Positions 23,512-32,351 are shown, counted from the first letter of the stretch. The stretch is 42,199 nucleotides of DNA from Gemmatimonadaceae bacterium (GCA_025931335.1 JAICNG010000026.1:1-42199), one strand, 5' to 3'. Made by a program: numbers and translations. Notes: generated by a model from the letters alone, not told the origin.

Positions 23512-24261
23512 ATGGATCGGGACGACGTGCAGGTCGGGCGCTTGCTCTCTCGGCGCGAGATCCTCGCGCTTCTGGGTGCATCGGGGATCGCGGCGCTCGC
23601 CGGCTGCAAGCCGTCGCGTGAGATGGCCCAGGTCGGGGTGGCGACGGGGAGCGTGCTGCCGTCCTGCGTCGTCCGCCCCGAGCAGACCGAAGGCCCCTAC
23701 TTCGTCGACAACAAGCTCCATCGCGCCGACATTCGAGCAGACCCGGCCACTGGCGCGATCAAGGCGGGCGCGCCGCTGGAGCTGGCCATCGTCGTCTCGC
23801 GCATTGGGGAACGTGGCGCGTGCACGCCGGTCGCTGGAGCACACGTCGACGTCTGGCAGTGCGACGCCGCCGGCATCTACTCCGGCGTGCGCGACCCATC
23901 GTTCGACACGCTCGGTCAGCAGTTCCTGCGCGGCTATCAGCTGACGGACGCGAGCGGAACGGCGCGATTCACGACGATCTATCCCGGCTGGTATCGCGGA
24001 CGAACGGTGCACGTGCACTTCAAGGTGCGCACCGATCCGGCGGCCGCGCGCGGCCACGAGTTCACCTCACAGATCTACTTCGACGATGCGCTCACCGATC
24101 GCGTTCACGCGCGCGAGCCGTACGCGAGCATGGGGCCGCGAACCGTCCGGAACGAGGGCGACGGCATCTTCCGGCGCAGCGGGAACGAGTTAATGCTCGC
24201 CGTCGCGGAAGACGCGAAAGGGTACGCGGGCAGGTTCGAGGTAGGCCTGCAAATCGCCTAG
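23512..24261 (+). CDS. Intradiol ring-cleavage dioxygenase with Tat/lipoprotein signal
   Basis: 249 residues. Intradiol enzymes cleave catechol-type rings between the hydroxyls using Fe(III). Likely iron ligands are Tyr123 (GIYSG), Tyr161 (YPGWY), His167 and His169 (HVHF). The N-terminus has twin arginines (LSRREIL) followed by a hydrophobic run and LAGC (Cys about 32), so it should be exported folded and lipid-anchored. Classical catechol and protocatechuate dioxygenases are cytosolic; secreted versions are known but poorly understood. Start: AGGAGG at 23502-23507 just before ATG 23512. Its TAG stop shares the CTAG sequence with the convergent kinase gene. Confidence 0.92.
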   Translation: MDRDDVQVGRLLSRREILALLGASGIAALAGCKPSREMAQVGVATGSVLPSCVVRPEQTEGPYFVDNKLHRADIRADPATGAIKAGAPLELAIVVSRIGERGACTPVAGAHVDVWQCDAAGIYSGVRDPSFDTLGQQFLRGYQLTDASGTARFTTIYPGWYRGRTVHVHFKVRTDPAAARGHEFTSQIYFDDALTDRVHAREPYASMGPRTVRNEGDGIFRRSGNELMLAVAEDAKGYAGRFEVGLQIA

Positions 24262-25718
24262 CGCCGGGTGGAACGCTCCAGCACGTAGGTGCGGCGAATC
24301 GGGGCCGAACCGGCGGCCGATATCGTCACGCGTTTGGTGCGATAGCCGGGGTGCTCAAGGCGAATGCGATACTCGCGCCCGACGACGAGCTTGCGCCCGA
24401 CCAGCGGTGTCTGCCCCGCGCTGACGTCGTTGATGAAGATCGTCGCGCGCGGCTTCGATTCCACGCTGAGCGATACCAGACGACGCGGGGGCGCTTTCGA
24501 TCGCGACGCCGGAGCTGGCGCGGATGGCCTGGACGTCGAGTCCGCTGTCGGCGCCTTCGAGGTCTGCGTCGACGTCCGCCGCTCGGCGCCGGCCCAGGCT
24601 GCCGCGGCACCAACGCCCGCCAGGAGCAGCACGACGACCATCGCCCACCGCGTGAAGCGACCGCGGCTGGACGCGGCGCCAACCTGAGGGGCCGCCTCGG
24701 TGACATTCGCGACCGGAATCGTGAACTCGAGGTTCGCCGTCGCGCGTGAGCCGGCTCCCGCCAGCGCGGCCGCGAACTCCTCCATGCTGGCGAACCGATT
24801 GGACGGCGCCTTCGACAGCGCACGCGTGATCGCCGCCACGACGTGACGCGGCGCGTCGGGCCGCAGCGACACGAGGTCCGGCGGCGCCGAGTTGATGTGG
24901 CGCTGGATGATCGCATGCGGTGTCACGTCGTCGAACGGCACACGCCCGGCGAGCATCTCGAAGCCAGCGACCGCGAGCGCGTACTGGTCGGTGCGTCCAT
25001 CGACGGGCTGACCCACAGCCTGCTCGGGCGCCATGTAGTGCGGCGTCCCAACCACCATCCCTATGTCGGTCAATCGTGCGGCTGTCGTCGCGCTGTTTGA
25101 GGTGGCCGAGACCTTCGAGATGCCGAAGTCGGTGAGGATGACGCGGTCATCCTCGAGCATGATGTTGGCCGGCTTCACATCGCGATGGACCACGCCGTTC
25201 TGATGCGCATGCGCGAGCGCGGCCGCGGCATCGCGTAGCACTTGCACGACGAACGGAATGGGAAGGGGCGAGCTCTCTCGGAGCGTCGTCTCGAGCGTGC
25301 GTCCCGCGACGTACTTCATGACGAAGTAGTGCAACCCCTTGTCGCTCTCGACCGACAGCACCGGGATGATCCCGGGGTGATCGAGGCTGGCAGCGGTCTT
25401 CGCCTCACGGCGAAAGCGGGCGACGACCTTCTTGTCGCTGGACAGCTCCGTCGGCAGCACCTTGATCGCGACCGGCCGGCCGAGGCTGAGGTCATCGGCG
25501 CGGAACACGACCCCCATCCCGCCGGCGCCGAGGATGTCGCGAAGCTTGTATCGCCCGTCGAGGGCCTTCGCGAGCTGCTTCTTGAGCTTGTCCACCGCGT
25601 CTGAGGTGGTCTTCCCCTTGTCCGCTTCCGCGACCGGCGCAGCAACGTCACGGCCGCACACGAAGCAGAACCGCGCGGCGTCCGGAAGCTCGGTTGCGCA
25701 GTGATCGCAGACTGACAT
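24258..25718 (-). CDS. Ser/Thr protein kinase with N-terminal zinc ribbon and C-terminal PEGA domain
   Basis: 486 residues from ATG 25718. The N-terminal zinc ribbon has cysteines at 4, 7, 18 and 21. The kinase domain (about 60-330) has the glycine loop GAGGMGVV, VAIKVLP, HRDVKPAN (Asp180), the DFG segment and MAPEQ. A transmembrane helix follows a Ser/Gly-rich linker (WAMVVVLLLAGVG), then an Ala/Pro/Ser-rich spacer and a PEGA domain (SVESKPRATIFINDVSAGQTP) outside the cytoplasm. It is a membrane signalling kinase with an envelope sensor domain; its signal and targets are unknown. The earlier ATG at 25823 adds unconvincing sequence, so the internal start is preferred. Stop codon shared with the dioxygenase. 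Confidence 0.93.
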   Translation of the reverse strand: MSVCDHCATELPDAARFCFVCGRDVAAPVAEADKGKTTSDAVDKLKKQLAKALDGRYKLRDILGAGGMGVVFRADDLSLGRPVAIKVLPTELSSDKKVVARFRREAKTAASLDHPGIIPVLSVESDKGLHYFVMKYVAGRTLETTLRESSPLPIPFVVQVLRDAAAALAHAHQNGVVHRDVKPANIMLEDDRVILTDFGISKVSATSNSATTAARLTDIGMVVGTPHYMAPEQAVGQPVDGRTDQYALAVAGFEMLAGRVPFDDVTPHAIIQRHINSAPPDLVSLRPDAPRHVVAAITRALSKAPSNRFASMEEFAAALAGAGSRATANLEFTIPVANVTEAAPQVGAASSRGRFTRWAMVVVLLLAGVGAAAAWAGAERRTSTQTSKAPTADSTSRPSAPAPASRSKAPPRRLVSLSVESKPRATIFINDVSAGQTPLVGRKLVVGREYRIRLEHPGYRTKRVTISAAGSAPIRRTYVLERSTRR

Positions 25719-25856
25719 GGGGGCGCGAAATGGGTGTCGAGGGGGGCGGAATCCGCCTCGAAAAAGACGCGCGAGACCTCGGTGGGGATACGCTGGGCGC
25801 GGTGCTGGTGCATTCGCGCACATGGGAGCACTCTTAGGGCGTCGCTACCCTTCCCT

Positions 25857-27194
25857 GTGAACAGAATTCGACCCTTCCCCGTCGCGGCGTGGCTCGCCGC
25901 CATCTCGCTCACCGTCGCCTGCGCGAGCGCCGTACGCACCCCGGCGCCAGGCCCTGTCAGCCCCATCGTTCCGGTCGCCTTCGGGTTACGCGTCGCCGAA
26001 CAGTACCGCGTCGCTGCCATCACGACTCGGCGCTTCACCCACGAGACGTTCTGGCGCGCCGTCGAGCCCTCGATCTCGTCCGGCGCGCTGCGGAGCGAAG
26101 AAGTGGGACGATCACTCCAGGGACGGCCCATTCGATCAGTCACGTTCGGCACGGGGGGAACCACCGTGCTCCTCTGGTCGCAGATGCACGGCGACGAGGC
26201 GACGGCGACGATGGCGCTCGCCGATGTCTTTCGATTCCTCGCCGAAGCGAGCACCGATCCCGTGCGCGAGCGGATGCGGGCGCGCCTGACGATCGTGTTC
26301 GTTCCGATGCTCAATCCCGACGGCGCCGAGCTGTTCCAGCGAGAGAGCGCGACCGGCATCGACATCAACCGCGATGCGCGACAGTTGGCGACGCCTGAGG
26401 CCCGCACGCTGAAGAGCTTACGCGATCGCATTCGCCCGGATTTTGGATTCAACCTTCACGACCAGAGTGCGCGCGTGCTCGCCGGGCCGCGCGGAAGGCA
26501 GGTGGCGATCGCGCTTCTCGCGCCTCCATTCGGCGTCGACCGCGGCTATGACGATGTTCGCTCGCGAGCGCGCCTGGTGGCGTCAGTCATCGCGCGGACG
26601 TTGGGCGGCGAGATCCCCGGTCGCATCGCGCGATACGACGACACCTTCAATCCGCGCGCGTTCGGCGATCTCATGCAGCAGTGGGGCACGAGCACGGTGC
26701 TCATCGAGAGCGGCGCGTTGCCTGACGATCCCGAGAAGCAGCGCTTGCGGGCGCTGAACGTCGCCGCGCTGCTTGCGGCGCTCGACGCGATCGCGAGCGG
26801 CAGCTACGCCGGCGCCGACCCGAACGCGTACGAATCGCTTCCCGGCAACCGCGGCGGGGCCAGCGACGTGCTCGTGCTCGGCGGCCAGCTCGTGCTCCCC
26901 GGGATGCCCGCGACTCGCGCCGACATCGCGCTGGTTTACGACGATGCCCTCGCGCGCACCGGCGCGAAGGTCCGTGACGTGGGGGATCTCCGCGAAGCGG
27001 TGGCGATCGACACGGTCGACGCGGCGGGGTTGTTCCTGCATCCGCAGCAGGCGTCGCTCACGGTCGAGAACGGCGGCGTCTGGCTGCGCATCGGCGCCGC
27101 GGCCGCGATCGACCTTCGCCGCGGTGCGGATGCGGCGAGCGAGCTCGTCCGAACAGTCGGGACTCCTGGCGAGTCGCCGACCCCGAATCGCTAG
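25857..27194 (+). CDS. M14 family zinc carboxypeptidase-like protein, exported
   Basis: 445 residues from GTG 25857. The signal segment ends in TVAC, so it may be a lipoprotein. Zinc and catalytic residues of M14 are visible: HGDE (His111, Glu114), LNPDGAELFQR, INRDAR, the second metal His201 in NLHD, and the general base Glu284 in LIESG. Family members remove C-terminal residues or cleave amidated muropeptides. The C-terminal part (about 300-445) is a beta-rich extension. The frame is open upstream to 25734 but that part is not signal-like; no strong ribosome site precedes the GTG. Shares a CTAG stop with the convergent unknown gene. Confidence 0.88.
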   Translation: MNRIRPFPVAAWLAAISLTVACASAVRTPAPGPVSPIVPVAFGLRVAEQYRVAAITTRRFTHETFWRAVEPSISSGALRSEEVGRSLQGRPIRSVTFGTGGTTVLLWSQMHGDEATATMALADVFRFLAEASTDPVRERMRARLTIVFVPMLNPDGAELFQRESATGIDINRDARQLATPEARTLKSLRDRIRPDFGFNLHDQSARVLAGPRGRQVAIALLAPPFGVDRGYDDVRSRARLVASVIARTLGGEIPGRIARYDDTFNPRAFGDLMQQWGTSTVLIESGALPDDPEKQRLRALNVAALLAALDAIASGSYAGADPNAYESLPGNRGGASDVLVLGGQLVLPGMPATRADIALVYDDALARTGAKVRDVGDLREAVAIDTVDAAGLFLHPQQASLTVENGGVWLRIGAAAAIDLRRGADAASELVRTVGTPGESPTPNR

Positions 27195-27658
27195 CTGCTG
27201 GTGCGCACCTGCTCGTCCAGGAGCGCGACGCAGTACGCGGCGAGCGCGGCCGTGTCGTATTCCGCTCCATCGGTCGCGCGCCACAGGCACTCGTTCGGGG
27301 AACGCTCGATCGGGTGGAGCACGATCTCCTTCACCATCGTGGCGCGCTCCGGTCGCGTCGTGCCGCGGCGCGACACCGTGCCGCGCCACACGATCACCCG
27401 GAGCTCGCCGAGCGTGGCGTCCGGAGTCCCTTCGGCGAACCAGGACACGCTCACCGCGGCGGAAGCGGCTTGCAATACACACCCCGTTGGAGTGCGGTGC
27501 TGTTCGATTGGCGGGCGAACCTGTTCGCCGCGCGTCAGCACGCGCTCGGGGGCGAGCTCGTCGAGCAGCGCGGTAACCGACCGCTGCACGGCATTCCGCA
27601 CCTTCGCACTTGGACCCGCGCTCCAGGCCCGCGACTCAGGATCAATGGGATCAGACAC
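27191..27658 (-). CDS. Conserved-looking protein of unknown function
   Basis: 155 residues, no signal peptide or membrane segment. It has a mixed alpha/beta look with IVWRGTVSRRGTT and a C-terminal helix region (DTAALAAYCVALLDE). I recognise no motif. It is the last gene downstream of the cytochrome c gene (39-base gap) and may belong to that transcript. Its TAG stop shares CTAG with the convergent M14 gene stop, so the coding assignment of the end is firm. Confidence 0.7.
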   Translation of the reverse strand: MSDPIDPESRAWSAGPSAKVRNAVQRSVTALLDELAPERVLTRGEQVRPPIEQHRTPTGCVLQAASAAVSVSWFAEGTPDATLGELRVIVWRGTVSRRGTTRPERATMVKEIVLHPIERSPNECLWRATDGAEYDTAALAAYCVALLDEQVRTSS

Positions 27659-27697
27659 AAGCCTGTGGCTGCATGGTTCGGGGGTGGCGGATGAGAC

Positions 27698-28195
27698 TCA
27701 ATGTCCCATGCGCTCCTGCGCGAGTCCGGTAAAGTTCTCGGTCGTCAGGTCACCCACTGCGACCGAGCGAACATAGGCGACGAGCATCCAGATCTGCTCT
27801 TCGGAGATGCGCCCGCCCCAGGCGGGCATTCCCTCCGGGCGTCCCTGGTAGATCGATTCGAACACCTCAGCCGGCGAACCACCGAAGCGCCAGCGCCCAT
27901 CCTGGAAGCTCGGTCCCATCGCGCCGGAGCCGTCCGCGCCGTGACAGTCCACGCAATTGTAGGCGACGAAGATGCGACCGCCGGTGGCGATCGCGCTGCG
28001 GTTTCCCTCGAATGGATTGGTGAGCGACAGCGGGCGGGCCCGTGAGGGCATCCCCACCGGGATGTAGTCGTCGTGGGCGACGAAACGCAACGTGTCCGCC
28101 CGCACCGGTGTGGCGGCTTGCCGGGCGTCATTCGTCGCCGCCACGCCGGCGCCGGCGATCGCTAGGCACGGGAGAAGGTACCAGAGTCTCGACAT
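27698..28195 (-). CDS. Exported class I c-type cytochrome
   Basis: 165 residues. A signal peptide covers about 1-20. One heme site CVDCH (Cys81, Cys84, His85) and a Met in MPAWGG as the probable sixth ligand mark it as a mono-heme class I cytochrome. It is encoded 9 bases after the PQQ alcohol dehydrogenase and most likely accepts its electrons in the periplasm and passes them to the respiratory chain, as the cytochrome cL/XoxG-type partners do in other bacteria. Confidence 0.93.
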   Translation of the reverse strand: MSRLWYLLPCLAIAGAGVAATNDARQAATPVRADTLRFVAHDDYIPVGMPSRARPLSLTNPFEGNRSAIATGGRIFVAYNCVDCHGADGSGAMGPSFQDGRWRFGGSPAEVFESIYQGRPEGMPAWGGRISEEQIWMLVAYVRSVAVGDLTTENFTGLAQERMGH

Positions 28196-28204
28196 GCGCT
28201 CCTC

Positions 28205-30025
28205 CTACAACGAGAACACGAACAGCACCCCACCCCAGCTCGTCCATCGCCCGATGTCCGGAAGCGTCGTGCCGCGCACCCGAACGTCATGGGGAAGATT
28301 GGCGGCGACGTCGCCGGCGATGAGCACGCCCATGTCCCCGCCGAGCCCGGAGTATATCGCGACGTACTGCTTCCCGTCGGCGCCGAGGTAGGTGATGGGG
28401 TTGCCGACGACGCCCGAGCCGAGCTTGAACCGCCAGAGCTGCTCGCCGGTGTAGGCATCGACGGCCTTGAACCAGCCGTCGAGCGTGCCGTAGAAGACGA
28501 CGTCGCCGGCAGTGACGAGTGCGCCACCCCACACCGGGTACGGCTCGCGAATTCCCCAGCTCTTGCGACCGGTGGTGACATCGAACGCCATGAACTCGCC
28601 GCGGTAGCCATCGGGTCCGGCGTATTCGGGTGCGCTGGCGCCGATGTATGGCGTGCCCGCGACGTAGGTCGCCGGCCGCGCCTCGAAATCCATGCAGAGG
28701 TTGATGGTGGGGACGTAAAACAGACCCGTCTTCGGCGAGAACGCCGCTGGCTGCTGGTTCTTTCCCCCCTCGAGGCTGGGGCAGATGTTGGTGATCTTCT
28801 TCCCCTGCGCGGTCGCCTTCTCCGGGACGACCTTCGGACGACCAGTCGTTAGGTCAACGCCGGTCGACCAGTTCATCGGCACGAAGGGGTGCGCCATGAG
28901 CGCTTCGCCGGTTGCGCGATCGAGCACGTACGCAAAGCCGTTGCGATCGAAGTGCACCAGCACCTTTCGCGTCGTCCCGCCGATGGGCAGGTCGACGAGG
29001 ATGTTCTCGTTGACGGCATCGTAGTCCCACATGTCGTGCGGCGTGACCTGGAACGCCCACACGAGCTCGCCCGTATCCGCATCACGCGCGAGGATGGCGC
29101 ACGTCCACTTGTTGTCGCCCGGGCGCTGCTCGGCGTTCCACGGGCCGGGATTGCTGGTCCCATGATAGACGAGGTTGAGCTCCGGATCGTAGGAGAGCCA
29201 ACCCCACACCGCGCCGGCGCCGGTCTTCCACGCGTCGGCGGGCCAAGTGGTGACGCCCAGATCCTTCCCGCGATCGTGCGCGTAGAACGGCTTGAAACGC
29301 GGGCCGACCTTCACGTCGCGATCAGGTCCCGCGCTGTATGCGCGCCAGACTTCCCTCCCCGTTCTCGTGTCGAGCGCGGCGATCCACCCACGCACCCCGA
29401 GCTCGCCGCCGCTGTTGCCGACGAGCACGAGATTCTTCACGACGATGGGAGCCATCGTGATCGTCTCGCCGCGGTTGAGGTTCGCGACGCGCGTGCGCCA
29501 GATCTGCTTCCCGTCGCGCACGTCCACGGCGACAGTCGATCCTTCGAGCAGATTGTAGAAGAGCCTGCCGTCGGCGAACGCGGCCCCGCGGTTCACCACG
29601 TCGCAGCAGGCCTGGCCGATCGCCGCCTGCGAGTTGCGGGGGCGGAACTTCCACTTCAGCGGCTGCCCCTCCTGCGTGAGGTCGAACGCATACGCGACGT
29701 TCGGGAAGGGCGTGACCACGTACATCGTGCTGTCGATCACGAGCGGCTGGCCTTCGTGGCCGCGGAGCGTTCCCGTCGAGAATGCCCAGGCGACCTTCAG
29801 ATTGCGCGCGTTCTCGGCGGTGATCTGCGTCAGCTCGCTGTAGCGCGAATTCGCGTAGTCGCCCCCGGGCATCCCCCATTCGCCGGCCGGGCCATCGCGT
29901 GGCGCCGCGATGCGCGCGCCGGTGACAGTTGGCGCGCGCACGCCCGCCGTGTCGGCAGCTCGCTGCCGCTCGCTTTCGCCGCGGCAGGCACACGCCGCCA
30001 CAACGACGAGAAGCGCGCGCCGCAT
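28205..30025 (-). CDS. PQQ-dependent alcohol dehydrogenase, lanthanide-type signature
   Basis: 606 residues. It oxidises alcohols in the periplasm with PQQ. The N-terminal signal has a lipobox-like VVAACAC end. The adjacent Cys pair in GQACCDVV forms the known ring disulfide over PQQ. The eight-bladed propeller repeats (e.g. VRGWIAALDTRTGREVW, FAYVLDRATGEALM) run throughout. The active-site motif DMWDYD (Asp331-Asp336) has an Asp two residues after the catalytic Asp334; this extra Asp is the accepted marker of lanthanide-binding (XoxF/ExaF) enzymes, while calcium enzymes have Ala, Ser or Thr. Cotranscribed with a tandem-ACT gene and a cytochrome c. Substrate (methanol, ethanol or other) cannot be told. 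Confidence 0.95.
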   Translation of the reverse strand: MRRALLVVVAACACRGESERQRAADTAGVRAPTVTGARIAAPRDGPAGEWGMPGGDYANSRYSELTQITAENARNLKVAWAFSTGTLRGHEGQPLVIDSTMYVVTPFPNVAYAFDLTQEGQPLKWKFRPRNSQAAIGQACCDVVNRGAAFADGRLFYNLLEGSTVAVDVRDGKQIWRTRVANLNRGETITMAPIVVKNLVLVGNSGGELGVRGWIAALDTRTGREVWRAYSAGPDRDVKVGPRFKPFYAHDRGKDLGVTTWPADAWKTGAGAVWGWLSYDPELNLVYHGTSNPGPWNAEQRPGDNKWTCAILARDADTGELVWAFQVTPHDMWDYDAVNENILVDLPIGGTTRKVLVHFDRNGFAYVLDRATGEALMAHPFVPMNWSTGVDLTTGRPKVVPEKATAQGKKITNICPSLEGGKNQQPAAFSPKTGLFYVPTINLCMDFEARPATYVAGTPYIGASAPEYAGPDGYRGEFMAFDVTTGRKSWGIREPYPVWGGALVTAGDVVFYGTLDGWFKAVDAYTGEQLWRFKLGSGVVGNPITYLGADGKQYVAIYSGLGGDMGVLIAGDVAANLPHDVRVRGTTLPDIGRWTSWGGVLFVFSL

Positions 30026-30030
30026 CGCGA

Positions 30031-30498
30031 TTACCAGGCCGGTGCCGTGCTAGCGATCGGCGGCGTTGCCGCCGGCGCGGACGTCGTGCTCGCCCCGAGC
30101 GCCGTCGCCGCCTTCTTGACGTTCTTCTGGTCCACCCAGAGGATCGCACCGTACCGCCCCCCGCCGGCCGAGATGCCCTGAACCGCCGTGACGTTGATCT
30201 TCGCCGACGCGAGCTTCGCCAGGATGTCGTGAATAGCGCCGACGCGGTCGTCTCCCTGAACGAGGAACGCCTTCTTGGGTCGGCTCAGCTTGATCTTGGC
30301 GGCCTTCGCGGCCGCGACGAATGACGCAGGGTCCGACGGGACGAAATCCACCTGGATCTTCCGCTGGCTCGGGAACGCCGAGAGCGCGAGAAGATTGGCA
30401 CGTGCGTCGCGCAGCGCACGAAGCTGCTGCGCTCCTTCGCCCGGTTTGTCGGGGGTGGTCGTGTAGTAGTAGTCGACTACGCGAATCGTGTCCGGCAT
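30031..30498 (-). CDS. Tandem ACT-domain protein, ahead of the PQQ dehydrogenase
   Basis: 155 residues, no signal, so cytosolic. It consists of two ACT-like units: about 5-70 (VVDYYYTTTPDKPGEG start) and about 75-140 (AFLVQGDDRVGAIHDILAKL and ITAVQG-like NVTAVQGISAGGGRYGA). ACT domains bind amino acids or small ligands and control enzymes or regulators. ATG 30498 is chosen for the GGAGGT 5 bases upstream; an earlier start at 30555 would give an unlikely extension. Its stop is 5 bases before the dehydrogenase start, so it is the first gene of this operon. A regulatory role in PQQ/alcohol metabolism is inference. Confidence 0.88.
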   Translation of the reverse strand: MPDTIRVVDYYYTTTPDKPGEGAQQLRALRDARANLLALSAFPSQRKIQVDFVPSDPASFVAAAKAAKIKLSRPKKAFLVQGDDRVGAIHDILAKLASAKINVTAVQGISAGGGRYGAILWVDQKNVKKAATALGASTTSAPAATPPIASTAPAW

Positions 30499-30749
30499 AG
30501 GGACCTCCGTTCCGAGAGTGCAGCTGCTACGCGCCCGCCACGGCGCACACTGCAAGGCATCGCTCCCAACGTACGACGGCTGGGCGCAAGGTCAATGCGG
30601 ACCACTTCGTGCACGCCGTGATCTGCGTTGTCAGGAACGATCGCCATGTGAGGTGCGACCTCCGGATGTACCGTGGCATGCGATCGGCGGCGCGATGCAG
30701 GAGGCTCCCCCAAGGAATTGCGGGTTTCGAACGCGTTCCGCGTCGTCGA
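30499..30749. other. Divergent intergenic region, ACT operon and lipoprotein
   Basis: 251 bases between the ACT gene start and the assumed start of the next lipoprotein. Apart from the ACT ribosome site (GGAGGT) I see no promoter motif, repeat or RNA structure that I can support. An AGGAGG at 30700-30705 precedes no good start in frame with the lipoprotein. Confidence 0.45.
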
Positions 30750-31412
30750 ATGAGGGGACCTTTCGCTGTGTCGACATCCGGGCACGCTGTAGTGCCCCGG
30801 CTGATACTCATCTGCTGGCTCGCAGTCGCATCCTGCGATAGCGACGTGCCGAGAGCCTCGAATCAGTCCGCGCCACCTTCTCCTGATAGCGATAGCGCGG
30901 CACCGTCCGAGCCGGCCGCGTCGTCTCCAGACACGGTGCCGCTCGGCGCTCACAGTGCTGAGGATCTCGTTGATGCGGCGACGGCAGTCGTCGCCTTCCT
31001 TCGCGGTGAGGCGGGCTTCGACCGCATCCGAGTCGCCGACACGGTCACGCTCTATCTGGCTCCGGAAGCGGGCGGTGCGCCGAGGACCGTCACACGAGCG
31101 ATGCTTCGCGATCCGTCGAACTGGACGATTCGCGGTCCAGGCCTGCGGCCGGGGCGGCAGGGCATCCCCTATTCCTTCGTTCCATCCAAAGGCGCAGCCG
31201 AGTTGACGATGCGAGTGGGTCGTCACATGAACTGCCGCGAGTACCCGCTGTCCTCGAGATACGAGGAGCTCGCGCGGTATCCGCACGTCGGCGTCATGCT
31301 CGCATACGGCACGGACAGTTGTCTGCAAACCCAGAATTTCACCCTTGTCTTCGACCCGAACGAGAAGCCGCCGACGCTCATCGCCGCCGTCTACGATCAG
31401 TGGGAGTGGTAA
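30750..31412 (+). CDS. Lipoprotein of unknown function
   Basis: 220 residues from ATG 30750. Later in-frame GTG codons at 30768 and 30792 are equally possible; the last would give the neatest signal (PRLILICWLAVASC). The lipobox Cys (ASC) is followed by a low-complexity Ser/Pro/Ala-rich linker of about 45 residues and a domain of about 140 residues (HSAEDLVDAATAVVAF to the QWEW end). Two cysteines (MNCREY, DSCLQT) may form a disulfide. No family recognised. First gene of a block of orphan envelope genes. Confidence 0.75.
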   Translation: MRGPFAVSTSGHAVVPRLILICWLAVASCDSDVPRASNQSAPPSPDSDSAAPSEPAASSPDTVPLGAHSAEDLVDAATAVVAFLRGEAGFDRIRVADTVTLYLAPEAGGAPRTVTRAMLRDPSNWTIRGPGLRPGRQGIPYSFVPSKGAAELTMRVGRHMNCREYPLSSRYEELARYPHVGVMLAYGTDSCLQTQNFTLVFDPNEKPPTLIAAVYDQWEW

Positions 31413-31439
31413 GGAATCACCCTCTCCTCCCACTCGACC

Positions 31440-32351
31440 TCAGTCGCGTTGAGGTGGCTGCGCGAGGAGGCTGTCCACAAGCGGTTGCTGCTGTCGGAGT
31501 CGCTCGACGTGTCGGTCGAGGACTTGCTTGTGTGTGCGGACGAACTCGGTCTCCTTGTCGACGCGAACCGCCGCCTTGACGCTGTCCAGCCCCACGGCCG
31601 CGGCGCACGTCGGTGCCATCTCCTGAGCTTGCCGGTATTCACGCTCGAGCTCGAGCCTGAGCTCGGGCGTGAGAGGTCCACGGAGCGCGGCCGAGTCCCG
31701 CCGCGCGGGTATCGACTGCGGCCGGGCGTACGAGAAGCCGCGCGAGCGCATGCACTCCGACCAGAGCCGCTCAGCGGCTTGGACGCGCGGGTCCCCGGCG
31801 ATGGAGCGCTCCATCGCGTGGTACTGGGTCATCAGCTTGCTCTTCGCGGCGTAGACGCTCGGGATGGCCCGCATGGCCTCGCCCCAGCAGCCGCCTCCCG
31901 TTGGACTGTCCGGGTCCCAGAGGTTCTCCTCGTCGTTGGGATCTGGGACGCCGTAGAGTGTCAGGTTGTACCGGGTGCGACGCTCGGGGCTCAGTGAGGC
32001 CGCGTACTGCTGGTTTTCGTCCTGGGGCGGGGTGGGCGTTTTGACCAGGGAAGGAGTCGGCGTGTACTGGAAGCCCGCCTGCTGCATGCAGTGCGCGATG
32101 TATCGGTGCAGCGCGATCTCTCGCCGCTGGTAATGGGCGCTGTCTGGGCCGCGCTTCCGCGCGAACCCTGGATACGCCGCCAGCGGCGACTCATCGCGGG
32201 CTGATGCGAGACTCCCGGCGGTGTCCGCCGCTGCCTGGCTTGGGGCTGAGTCCGCTGCCACCCGCTCATCGCCCGCCGTGCCGCAAGCACCTCCGATGTA
32301 CGCGAGCAAAGCGAGCACAACGCGCCACTTGTACGCGCGGTGACCTGTCAT
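31440..32351 (-). CDS. Lipoprotein of unknown function, Cys-containing helical
   Basis: 303 residues from ATG 32351; an in-frame GTG at 32369 is less likely. The signal segment ends at GGAC (Cys about 23), giving a lipoprotein. The mature part is mostly helical and charged and has four further cysteines spaced through it (HCMQQAGF, GGCWGEAM, ECMRSRGFSYA, TCAAAVG). The HCMQQAGFQYTP and ECMRSRGFSY segments resemble each other and may be related repeats. No family I can name. Its 3' end is 27 bases from the convergent lipoprotein stop. Confidence 0.78.
   Translation of the reverse strand: MTGHRAYKWRVVLALLAYIGGACGTAGDERVAADSAPSQAAADTAGSLASARDESPLAAYPGFARKRGPDSAHYQRREIALHRYIAHCMQQAGFQYTPTPSLVKTPTPPQDENQQYAASLSPERRTRYNLTLYGVPDPNDEENLWDPDSPTGGGCWGEAMRAIPSVYAAKSKLMTQYHAMERSIAGDPRVQAAERLWSECMRSRGFSYARPQSIPARRDSAALRGPLTPELRLELEREYRQAQEMAPTCAAAVGLDSVKAAVRVDKETEFVRTHKQVLDRHVERLRQQQPLVDSLLAQPPQRD

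Noticed and set aside
28889..30181. 430-codon plus-strand frame opposite the PQQ dehydrogenase
   Set aside because: Shadow; the minus-strand gene has the PQQ motifs, disulfide and operon spacing.
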